Shown here: positions 10,830 to 20,730 of the stretch, piece by piece | Layout of the letters: every line of letters begins with the position of its first letter | Numbering within the stretch: the first letter of the stretch is position 1 | DNA from: Begonia masoniana | Taxonomy: Eukaryota; Streptophyta; Magnoliopsida; Cucurbitales; Begoniaceae | Reading direction: 5' to 3' | NCBI GenBank assembly: GCA_022432975.1 | Contig: CM039509.1 | Location: 23,343,432-23,407,431, forward strand | Length of the DNA: 64,000 nucleotides | Translations under genes and position numbers: made by a program | Notes under the pieces: generated by a model | Told to the model about the DNA's origin: nothing | Seen by the model: the letters and a program-made list of their open reading frames with translations, nothing else | Databases searched by the model: none

Positions 10830-13800
10830 CTGATGTCCTTAGCACGCCGAGCTCCGTCCACGAGCGTCGTTCGTCTGGGGCAAAACACAACTTTTTCTGT
10901 TAAAAACGATTTAAACTTCTAAACGTCCAATTTCAACAAAACTTAACTAAGGCAATTCCTAAAGTTCTAACTTAATTAATCGAAGCAATTAACGACGACT
11001 TTACGCTCGATAATTTGAAATTCCAATTACGAGTTATTTCTGAAAACCCGTAAATTCCTAAATTTATACCTTTTCACAAATTGAATTATCTTCGTCCAAT
11101 AACGTTAAATACGTTCAATACATACTTAATCAAGGCTAACCTATTAATTACGAACCCTAATTCGCGTTTTTGACGAGATTTAATCGAAACCCTAATTATT
11201 TAAAATGCCGTAACCTTCGAAATAAAAGCTCTAAGAACGTAGATGCATACCGAGGGTAGCGAGAGGGGAAGAAATGACGAAGATCGGAGGAAGAACGGAG
11301 GAAAACGGAGCTCGAACGGAGTCGGAATCGCCGCGGCCGTGAGAGAGCTCGCTCTCTGTCGTTGAACACCAGAGAAGAAAGAGAGGAAATGTGAGGGAGA
11401 GAAGAAATTGTGATGTTTAAATAAATTTGATTTGCAAATTAACATTTTGCCCTTCTTACTTAAATCTATTTGTTTCGTCCTTCGTTTCGTTAATCGTCCA
11501 ACGATTCGGATTCTCAAAAATTCCTTACTTTGCCAATAACTCATATTCGTCGTCAGGGCCTTATTAAAACTGTCCGTTCGCAAAACGGACCACGTTTACT
11601 ATTTTTACTGAACCATCGTTTACTTTACGATAGCGTATTTATTCAGAACATAGCGTTTAAACTCCAAAAATTCCCAAAACTTCCTTAAAATTCTAATTAC
11701 TTGTTAGGGTCATAATGACGCTTTCTCTTCGTGAAACGGATCTCGTTTACTAATTTTAATAAAACATCCATTACATTACGAGAAACATAATTACTCGGAA
11801 TATTGCGTCACTATTCCGAAAATTCTCGTAATATTCTTAAAATTCCTATTAATCATTAGGATCGCAATAAAGCTTTCTGTTTGCGAAACCGACTTGATTT
11901 GACATAATTACTAAAAATGCCATATATAATATATTATATCAATATAATATATTAAATCCAAAATTCCGTACAAGCCGGATATTACAGTGTGACAGCCCGA
12001 ATCCGGATCCCGATCAGCAGGATCCGAGAGCCAAGCCATCAGTCAGGACGGTTAACGGAAAATGGTAAACGGTGACTAATTTTTTTTTTTGACATTTAGA
12101 ACATTACACACAGGAAGAAAACCCTTACGGGAACTGAAGGCTGGAAGACGTGAAAACAGGAAACAGAAGGCAGAAACCTATTGAAATCGGATTGCAGGAA
12201 TGCATGGCAGAAGGGATTCAGAATACTTAAAACAAAATCAGAAGACATGTTAAATTTTGAACCACAGAAATAACAGAGTGAAGAAAACAGGGAGACAGAA
12301 GTAAATTAAAACTTTTAACATCTAAGATATTGGGCAAGGTGGACTTGAAGAGTGCAGCAAAACATGTGAGAAGAAAATGGTAAAAACAGGAAACAGAGAT
12401 GAACGATAAAATAAACAGATAGGGAAATAAATAGACAGGAATGGCAGGGAATTACTAGAAATATTGGCGGAAGACTGGCGGAAGACTTAGTTTAAAAAAA
12501 AGTAGAATACTGTTGGGCGGTAGATGAAATTAAACCGGAATGATGCTCTGAAATCAGAAGATGTAAACAGTGGATGACGTCATCGGAAGAGGAGATGACG
12601 TCTGACGGAAGATGCAAGCAGTAGCTAGAATCGGAGGATGTAAACAGTGGGTGACGTCACCGGAAGAGGAGATGACGTCAGACAGAAGACGTAGGTAGTA
12701 GATGGAATCGGAGGATGTAAACAGTGGGTGACATCATCGGAAGAGGAGATGACGTCAGACGGAAGACGCAGACAGCAGATGGAATCGGATGAGGTGATGA
12801 CGTCAGCCGGAAGATGGATGACGTCAATCGGAAGATACAGGCGTTAAACGTAATCGGCATAAGAAAAACCTATGGCAGAACCATTGTTTGGCGGTTGATG
12901 GGAATAAGACAAAATGTGAACAGTATCAATCGGTAGACATAGTTTCAGAGGCAAAATTTACAACTTTTGACAGGATGACACACAGACAGAGAGCATAAAA
13001 ACAAAAGACATAAACGTCTTAGATTCTCAAACCACTTCAAAACATGGTTCTCGAGCACACAGAAGGCATAACAGAAACTTAAGAATAATCACACTGCATA
13101 GATAGCTCAAAAACTAGAGACCATCCATGCATAGACTAACAGAAAATATTCCAAACCATTTCAGAATACTTCAGAACATAATTCAACTGTCTAATACAGC
13201 ACAAACAGAAGGCATGGAAGTTGCAGACCTTCAATACCCGATTCTAAACAAGGTTGTAGAACATACTTTACAATTGACAGATTCAAAGAAACAGACTGCA
13301 TGGATAATTCCAAAACCAGAAGTCATCCATGCACAAACTAACAGAAAATATCCCCAAACAATTCCAGAACAGTCAGAACATGAATTCAACTGTCAAATAC
13401 AGTAGTTTTTGAAACATAGACATCAAAATATATGCATTGTTTTAAAATCTGAAGATCAGTACAGAACCTAACATATATTTGCAGAATTTCCAACACAGAA
13501 GTTTTAAATACATAAACAGAACATAGTTTAGAATTTCACTCTCTCAGTCGGGAATTTGTCTGACAGCCACAACCAACCCGAGAGCTCAAACCACCAGCCA
13601 CCTATTCATCAGACTGAGGCACAAAGTCCTCATTTTCGGGTTCAGTACCTACATCACGGAGTAGAACATATAAAACAATGCAGTGATGCATATGCTATGC
13701 ATGAACTTTCAGAAATACAGTGACAGTACAGAACATTACGTTTTAGTGGCACAGGGGTATAAGTGGGGTGTAACGACCCGGGAGGATTGTCAAATAATCC

Positions 13801-14052
13801 ATATCTTTCTTAATCATTTAATTCTTATTACTCACACTCAACCTATTTTCGGTAATATATTTTTTTTTAACATCTCTTAAACTGGGTCTGACAACAAAGA
13901 AATAACTTACATCGTCCGGTGGTCATGTGTGCTTCACGTGACCGACTTAAAACATTACCTGGGACATTATACAATAAGAATACTCACATCATCCGGTCAC
14001 TAGGACGACAAATTAACATTTACATCATCCGGTGAAGAATTACACTTCATCC

Positions 14053-15005
14053 CGATGGCTTAGACACTACATCTGCCGATCACTAGACGACAAAATAGCA
14101 CTTTCATCATCCGATGGCTTAGACACTACATCTGCCGATCACTAGACGACAAAATAGCACTTTCATCATCCGATGGCTTAGACACTACATCTGCCGATCA
14201 CTAGACGACAAAATAGCACTTTCATCATCCGATGGCTTAGACACTACATCTGCCGATCACTAGACGACAAAATAGCACTTTCATCATCCGATGGCTTAGA
14301 CACTACATCTGCCGATCACTAGACGACAAAATAGCACTTTCATCATCCGATGGCTTAGACACTACATCTGCCGATCACTAGACGACAAAATAGCACTTTC
14401 ATCATCCGATGGCTTAGACACTACATCTGCCGATCGCTAGACGACAAAATAGCACTTTCATCATCCGATGGCTTAGACACTACATCTGCCGATCACTAGA
14501 CGACAAAATAGCACTTTCATCATCCGATGGCTTAGACACTACATCTGCCGATCACTAGACGACAAAATAACACTCTCATCATCTGATGGCTTAGAACACT
14601 ACATCTGCCGATCGCTAGACGACAAATAGCACTGTCATCATCCGATGGCTTAGACACTACTCTCTGCCGATTGCTAGACGACAAAATATCACTTTCTCAT
14701 CCGATGGACTTAGACACGACATCTGCCGATCGCTAGAACGACAAGTACATCCTCATCAGTCCGTGACTTATTACCTACATACTGCCGATCACTAGACGAC
14801 AAAATAACCTCTCATCATCCGATGGCTTAGACACTACATCTGCCGATCGCTAGACGACAAAATAGCACTTTCATCATCCGATGGCTTAGACACTACATCC
14901 GCAGATCGCTAGACGACAAAATAGCACTTTCATCATCCGATGGCTTAGACACTACATCTGCCAATCGCTAGACGACAAAATAGCACTTTCATCATCCAAT
15001 GGCAA
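14053..15005. repeat. 59-bp tandem array in solo LTR K, about 16 units
   Basis: The unit holds CTGCCGATCACTAGACGAC and CATCATCCGATGGCTTAGAC, two different CCGAT-bearing half-units joined. Copies between about 14053 and 14570 are nearly identical; copies from 14570 to 14830 carry substitutions and 1-2 bp indels; the last three become regular again. There are no unique spacers and no Cas genes, so this is a satellite-like expansion, not a CRISPR array. Confidence 0.95.
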
Positions 15006-15355
15006 TTACCACAACTCACTCGAATCTTAACTTAGTAACCATAAACCTCAAAGAGTAAAAATCATAAACTCATCTAGAATACGCATAGCGGAAGACTCAA
15101 GCAAAACAAATCATTCATTAATCCTTAAAATCGTATTCAAACTCTAAAGACAAGCCCTTCAAATCCAAATCTCATTGTTATAAGAAATTCTGTTCTATTT
15201 AGTCATCTGTTCATCGTAAACTTTTCTGACTTACTATGAGCATAACCAGGGAACTTAATCGCCTATCCAGCCTTCACTGTCACACTGAGCATCCTCCGGC
15301 AACCAACTTTAAACATCATCTCTAGACTAGAAATCCTCACCTTCTAACTCTTCAC

Positions 15356-16122
15356 CTACATCATAAGATTTAACTATAAGCCTAATGCTTAGTAAGGAAT
15401 GCAACACTAACATGGATGCATGAATGTATAATTTGGGAAAATCACATCCTCATAAGTCTTTTCTTGTTCATATCTTTGCTTGTAATCATCATTCATAGTC
15501 ATGGATCATATTTATCATTCATAGTCATGGATCATATTCATCATTCATAGTCATGGATCATATTCATCGTTCATAGTCATGGATCATATTCATCGTGCAT
15601 AGTCATTGATCATATTCATCATTCATAGTCTTTGATCATATTCTTCATTTAGGTTATGTGGATTAAGAGAGGATTTGTGCCGGTAAAGGGGGTTCGACAG
15701 TGAGTTTGATCTTGTTCCCTACTGTGGGTCGTATTCATATGTCCCTCTTTGGACTGTGACATACGCCGAACCGCCCCCAACCCTCACTTAGTCCACGTTG
15801 CATAAATCTTATATATATACATATATACATAGATATCTTGTTCATGGAAAACATGCATTAAAACATTTTCTTATGCTTGAGAAACATTCATGATGCATGA
15901 ACATGAGAACTTTTAACCCATCAGACTATGACAAGGATCATACTAGAGCAGACAACTTCACATTCACTAGCAGGTCATCAAATAGTATAACTCACAACAT
16001 TCATCAATCCTTCAAGTGCAGACAAGCTCATCACCATAAGGTAAACATTAGGCATCTAAAACAACCTAGTACTCCCACGATGTAGGGCTCTATTAGCCAG
16101 AAATCTTAATATATTTACTTAC
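15356..16122 (-). other. Candidate leader intron 2 of LTR K
   Basis: Minus strand: donor CCAG|GTAAGT at 16122; HP1 GGCT-AATAG-AGCC (16086-16098), a different stem and loop from the GGCC families; HP2 TAAGC-ATTAG-GCTTA (15377-15391); acceptor GATGTAG|GT at 15356. CCTACATCGT (16077-16086) pairs with ATGATGTAGG (15355-15364), ten pairs including one G-U. Confidence 0.6.
15487..15650. repeat. 26-bp tandem repeat in solo LTR K
   Basis: About six copies of CATTCATAGTCATGGATCAT plus ATTCAT, with substitutions increasing toward the right. It lies within the candidate leader intron. Confidence 0.9.
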
Positions 16123-16540
16123 CTGGTCTTCTTAGCACTTGAACTCCTTTCTCTTTAAACTTCTTCACCTAAAACATTTACATTGCAGTAGTTAAAACAA
16201 AAATCCTAATAGTTCTAATCTCAAGTTATCCTAAGATTTAATAGCTAAAGTCATTCCCACTCTCAGATTTCAAATGTCCTTATTATTAGTCGGCCATTGG
16301 AAGATCCAAAACTCCAATGCCGAGTAGAAAACAGGGCTAACAAACTAACAGATAGCTACGTTGTCTATTGCATACCTCGGGCACAGAGTAGTCGAGTGGT
16401 GGCAGAGAAACCGATCGTCAAAGAGAGTATGCTGAAAGCAGAGAGCAAGAGCTTGGGAGAGAAGAAATCGCCAAAAAGGAAGGTGTCGGCTACAGTGGTT
16501 CAAGTGAGGTTTAAAACATTTCCTTTTTCTTTATATATTG

Positions 16541-16547
16541 GTCATCA
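16541..16547 (-). promoter_or_regulatory. TATA-like box of LTR K
   Basis: The minus strand reads TATATAAAG at the expected distance downstream of the LTR's U3 start. It is the only good TATA match in this LTR; promoter activity is not shown. Confidence 0.4.
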
Positions 16548-18230
16548 CCCTCCATTATTACAACTTTACCACTCAACCTAGTTTAAATCCACATAAAATT
16601 AATTATTCTTGGTATAAAACTCTAAACCGTGAAGATTGAATATTTATGACCGTTAACACAGTTAGGAAGTCACCTGGCTGAAGTTGTCGGGTGTTACATG
16701 GGGCTTATAGGGGAACTGGCGAACAGTGGGTGCACTATCAGGCACAAACAGTTATACGGTACAGTACAGAAACAGATCTTGGAGCCAGTCCCCGTCCCAC
16801 ACTTAACCGATACATTTCAGTCAGATTTTATCTTGTTTAGTTTCAAACAGTGTACAGAAATCGGTTTTGCATGAACTTTCGGTGAAAACGTGTATGCATG
16901 AACATTTACAGTGCCTGAACTTACAATAGCAAACGACAGAAATAACAGAACATACTGTGAAGCAGAACACAGACAACTCAGAACATAAACTATAACGTTT
17001 CTACCCAAAACAACCCGACAGAAATGAAACACCTAGTACCTCCGTGATGTAGGGCCTTAAGGGCCAACCTATGGTTATGAACTTACCTGTTATCCGCGAT
17101 GCAGTTAGCTGGAAAGTCTAAAAAATGCACAGATCTATAACATGCACGTGGAGAAATAAACAAGGCTGCAAATGTTAACTAATAACTTGGAAGATTATGC
17201 AGTTAACCCCATTCAGACTTGTAGAAAACAACGAATGTGCTTCCATACAAAAACCGAGAGTTTTCTCCCAAAATAACTTAACATAAAACTTCAGCAAACT
17301 CATACTTTTACTTGTCCAAATTTGTTAGCATTAGTAGATGTTTACCTTTTGCTGAAGAAAACAGAAGTAAGTAGGAGAAACACGGTTTTGGAGACTTGGC
17401 ACTGTCGATTGGAAGAGAGAATGCCGAGAAGAGAATGGAAAGAGCAGAGGAAAGAGTGAAGTGGGTTTCACGTAGGAAGTGGAGTATGTCTTGTTCAGCA
17501 AGTTGCCAAATGTCGATGGCATATTGTCTCCATCCCACCAACAACAATTCTTACCTAAACAGCCCCTCCTTTTGATTCTAACCAACTTGTTAATTGATTT
17601 GTTTTGGTTCCACATTAGTTTAGTTATCCACTAATTATTCCAACAATTCAACCAAAACATTCATTGTATTAAAATAATATTGATCCCGCTCATACGATTC
17701 GGGAAAATGATTACATGGCAATTAAATGCCGGGTGTTATAGAAGGAGCTTCGATGGACGTTTGTCGTCTGGAAGAGAGAAAACAGAGAAGAGGATGAAAA
17801 TGAAGGTTTACGTAGAAGAGAATAGAAGAGAAGACAATAGGTAGGTTTCCCAGCAAGTTATGGACATTTGGAAACCATCCATTGGCTCCCACCCACCTAC
17901 CTTAATTCCTTCCCAATTTATCCCTCCATGCATTTCTAACTAAAACATTATTTAGTTAATCGATTCGGTCTCATGAATCACCCTCGTTCGATTAAACACG
18001 TCGACAATTTCATTAAAAACAGTCATTGCATTAATATCAGAGTAATTCCGCTTAATTATTAGGGGAATAATTACATAGGCAAAATGCCGGGTGTTACAAT
18101 TTTGTTAGGTTATTAATACTTTAAGGTTTGAATTGTCAAATTTGATACTTTAAAGTTTGAATTGAAAAAAACGTATACTTTGAGGTCCAAAGCGGTAATT
18201 TCCCTTAAATATATCATCCAATTTACCATG

Positions 18231-18371
18231 CCTTTTAAATATGTCTTCCACTCTTCAATTCCAGAGAAGGTTTTCTCTGTGTAAAGTTTTAAAAGTTCAA
18301 AAAAAAAAATGTCACGTTTTAAATGTTCGAAGTGAGGTTCTTCGACCCCGATCGGGTTGGGGGTTGTCACA
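18231..18371 (+). repeat. LTR 3'-end fragment
   Basis: The sequence runs from a TCCAGAGAAGGTTTTCTCT-like stretch to CGACCCCGATCGGGTTGGGG and TTGTCACA, matching the last part of the B/H/M LTRs. The 5' part is missing, so this is an old truncated copy. Its left limit is uncertain. Confidence 0.7.
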
Positions 18372-19433
18372 AAATTTAACTTTTGAGGTAAACTTAAAAT
18401 AGTTTGAACTATAGTAAATATAACTAAATAATTTTTGTACATTATGAAGTAATGAGCATTTATTGATTTTAATATTCTAGGTTAATCATAATAAATATTA
18501 ATAGAATTTTAAAAGCTTTTGTATAATAAATTGTATATTATTGTTGAGGATTCATTATTTCTTATGGTTTACAATGACCTTATCAAGTTTGATTCAAGGA
18601 TTAAATTGGAAAAAAAAAAATTTACGGTTTGAAATTTTGGGAAATTGAACTTAGGGTCCTTACATAAGTAATTGGCTTTGTATATTTTATTTAATTAGTC
18701 GCAAACATTTGTGAACATTTATTTTTGTAGAACATGTTCATTTTAGAATATGAGTTTTATTGAATATTTTACCATATTTATCTACAAAAAGTTTAAGAGG
18801 AATATTAGAAAAATTAAATAAGAACCACGGAATCAACCAAGTAATTTTGTCATAGTATTCCACAACATTTGCACTAAATTTTACAAAAAAAAAAAAAAAA
18901 GAAAAATTGAATCTGTCATATCTTCATTACATGTTGTCTTAATATGATTTATTTTGTGTTCACATTTATTTTAGTATATTTTTACATTGGATAATTCACC
19001 ATCACTCAAGTATTTTCATATTTTATTCTGTGTTTTATTTATATTCATATTTTGATAATTTTATCTTCATGAATTTGATACTCGGTATATATTAGTTGGA
19101 TGTGATAAATCTATTTGCGTGGTGTTATAGTTTTGCACAACATCAAGAGTCTCTTTTGAGTGCCTCCTTCAAACTAGAATTAAGCTCTCCTCATAACCTT
19201 CCATCTTGCAAGGAGATGACAAATAAAATTAATTTATAATAATTTTTGTTTTTATTTTATATACTCTCAATTTTAATAATCTACCTAATCATAATTTACT
19301 TATTCTAATTAAGTTAGTTTCTTTGTTCTTAAACCTTATTTGAATTACATTACCTTCTTTGTTCTAATGTCCTCTACAAATGCTATTATGATCTCATAGA
19401 AGTTGTCATAATTTTTCTCTTCTCTCAAATTGT

Positions 19434-19742
19434 TTATACGATTGAAACTTGAGACAAGGAACCCTGAAATTGCATAGGAATTCGGTCAAACCACATCGCA
19501 CCAAGTCGGAGCGAGCACAACCTATCACGAATAAAAAAATCACAAGTTTTCTGCATGATAATCTGTTTGTTAAGCTTTTTATTACCAAGATGTTTGAGTT
19601 CTGCATTAATTTTGGCCTGCACTTCTTCAAAAACAAGTGGGCAGGGCTTGACATAGTCATTTGTTTGGAATGATTCCACGAGCATCTCGTCTATCATAAT
19701 AACCAGGCAATTAGCTCTACCTTTGTCAATATGAAAGACCAA
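19434..19742 (-). other. Unrecognised open stretch, 102 codons
   Basis: The minus strand has an open frame from a Met near 19742 with mixed, protein-like composition (for example FEEVQAKINAELKHLGNKK and IIMQKTCDFFIRDRLC). I recognise no domain. A second frame across it (19406-19660) is also partly open. It could be a worn fragment of a transposon or host gene. No nearby feature supports expression. Confidence 0.25.
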
Positions 19743-20464
19743 TTAATTAACTACATGACAATACGACCCTCTGATGTGCCTCAAAAGGGGAAGAACTTCA
19801 CAGCATATGAAAATTTGGACTTATGTCGTTTTGCTGGAAGTAGACAACAACTTTGAACAGCAAAAGCTCAACCTTCACTTGGCTTTTGGGGCTGAAATTT
19901 GAACACATTCTAGTCCTGAATGTTGGAAATGAACCCTCAAAATATCACGGGCTAAGTTGATGTGGAACAAAAGTTATGATTATAATACCGGAGGTCGTCG
20001 GATCTCAGATTACTGCTCGGGACGAGAACAATGTATCAACTTTGAAGAGACATAATTCTCTCATTTGAAAATGAATGGATGTGATTTTTGTGCCAGGTTA
20101 AAGCTGTATGTGTGTAACACCTGGCATTTTAGCCATGTAAATATTCCCCGAATTATTAAACGAGATTAATTTGATATTAATACATTGAATGTTTTAGTGG
20201 GTATTGTCGGTGTGTTTAATAGAAAAAGAGAGTTTCGGAGTGACCGAGTCAACAAACTAAATAATAATTTAGTTAGAAATCAATGGAAAGGCATTATGGG
20301 GATGATTGACACATGACAAACTTGTGGAAGAAGCCATACATTTTCTCTTCCTCTCTTCTCTTCACTCCTACGTGAATCTCCTCTCTGTTTTCTCTCTTCC
20401 AGACAACGAACGACCATCAAAGCTCCTCTGATCTCCTCAATTTCTTTCTATTTCTCTGCTTAAG

Positions 20465-20676
20465 GTAATCATCTACGATAGTTAACGAGTTTAGACAAGT
20501 TAAACGTTAGTTTCTTGAAGTTTTAGGGTTAAGGTTTTGGATGAAACTTGTTGTTTTTGGTACGAAAACACGCTAGTTTTTCTTCTAAAGGTTTGAATGG
20601 AGTTTGGAGCATATCCTACTAAGTTGTTAGTTAGCATCTTTGTAACTTGGTTTATTTTTTAACGTGCGTGTTACAG
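20465..20676 (+). other. Candidate leader intron 1 of LTR E and mini-exon boundary
   Basis: TTAAG|GTAATC opens and GTGTTACAG|GTTCG closes a 212-nt intron. The 54-nt segment 20677-20730 then ends CAACAG|GTAAG. The same order is seen in M (57631-57840, exon 57841-57888), F (34143-34520, exon 34521-34565), H (6655-6745, exon 6746-6800) and N (about 63450-63776, exon 63777-63823). Confidence 0.5.
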
Positions 20677-20730
20677 GTTCGTGAATCACCGAGGACGTAC
20701 GTGTGAGGCTTGCAACACTTCAGACAACAG

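Larger units (their letters stand above)
9236..11986 (-). mobile_element. Solo LTR I, TSD GTGTG
   Basis: Left end TGTAACACCCCTAAATCC, right end GCCGGATATTACA, with GTGTG at 9231-9235 and 11987-11991. The ends resemble the LTRs of D, so it is of the D/F/I group in minus orientation. It has GC-rich GCAGCG repeats with inverted arms (9489-9720), an 11-bp hairpin GCTCTCTGGAA/TTCCAGAGAGC (9735-9762) and a leader intron pattern (10263-10829). It inserted four bases inside the terminus of LTR J. Confidence 0.92.
13769..16698 (-). mobile_element. Solo LTR K, TSD TGGGG
   Basis: Left end TGTAACGACCCGGG, right end GTCGGGTGTTACA, flanked by TGGGG at 13764-13768 and 16699-16703. Read on the minus strand its start (TGTAACACCCGACA...CAGCCAGGTGAC) resembles the start of LTR N, so K and N are one family. 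It carries a 59-bp tandem array, a 26-bp tandem array, a TATA-like box and the leader intron pattern. Confidence 0.92.
13649..17086 (-). other. Candidate leader intron 2 of LTR J (split by solo LTR K); HP2 deleted
   Basis: Minus strand: donor CAG|GTAAG at 17086; HP1 GGCC-CTTAA-GGCC (17053-17065); acceptor GATGTAG|GT at 13649. CCTACATCACGGAG (17040-17053) pairs with CTCCGTGATGTAGG (13648-13661) over all 14 positions. Compared with H, about 30 nt including the HP2 hairpin is missing upstream of the acceptor. Confidence 0.6.
9232..17740 (-). mobile_element. Solo LTR J, split by solo LTRs I and K
   Basis: J's own sequence is 9232-9235, 11992-13768 and 16704-17740, about 2.8 kb. The left terminus is TGTG|ACAGCCC (cut by I four bases in) and the right terminus GGGTGTTATA, where the usual final TACA is mutated. 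Flanks are AAAGG (9227-9231) and GAAGG (17741-17745), a TSD with one mismatch. It is a minus-oriented relative of the B and H LTRs. It holds a GATGACGTC-rich minisatellite (about 12560-12840), two GCATGGAT-type hairpins (about 13096-13130 and 13298-13330) and the leader pattern. Confidence 0.82.
1..18098 (-). mobile_element. Element A: Ty3/gypsy Tekay-type LTR retrotransposon, left end outside window
   Basis: On the minus strand the order is 5' LTR (4888-18098, swollen by nested solo LTRs), primer site, gag, protease, RT, RNase H, integrase, chromodomain, a purine-rich tract just before 276, then the 3' LTR, which leaves the window at base 1. The two LTRs match closely where both are visible (bases 1-275 against about 17825-18098). 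The right flank starts ATTTT; the left TSD lies outside. The coding part is broken by frameshifts and stops, so the element is non-autonomous now. Its 5' LTR took H (TSD ATACA) and J (near-TSD AAAGG/GAAGG), so A is older than both. Confidence 0.9.
4888..18098 (-). repeat. Element A 5' LTR, about 2.1 kb of its own sequence, split by nested solo LTRs
   Basis: The LTR runs in three pieces: 4888-6300, 8901-9231 and 17746-18098. Its plus-strand left end is TGTGATGACCCCGG and its right end GGGTGTTACA. On the minus strand it carries the leader pattern seen in all families here: TAAG|GTAAGC near 9190, a CAG|GTAAG donor at 9043, the GGCC-CTTAA-GGCC hairpin, and an acceptor at 5952. A terminal stem GACCCCG/CGGGGTC (loop GACCCTAT) lies at 4893-4917. 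Minisatellite sequence occupies 5020-5250. Confidence 0.85.
18099..20112. other. AT-rich region between the two retrotransposon blocks
   Basis: This stretch lies between element A's right LTR end and solo LTR E. A minor LTR fragment is at 18231-18371. Much of the rest is AT-rich with homopolymer A and T runs, including an A tract near 18885-18900. One minus-strand open stretch (19434-19742) is listed separately. I see no other gene or RNA. Confidence 0.6.

Noticed and set aside
14053..15005. Regular repeat array that could suggest CRISPR
   Set aside because: Units are contiguous 59-bp tandem copies with no unique spacers, inside a plant LTR, and there are no Cas genes.
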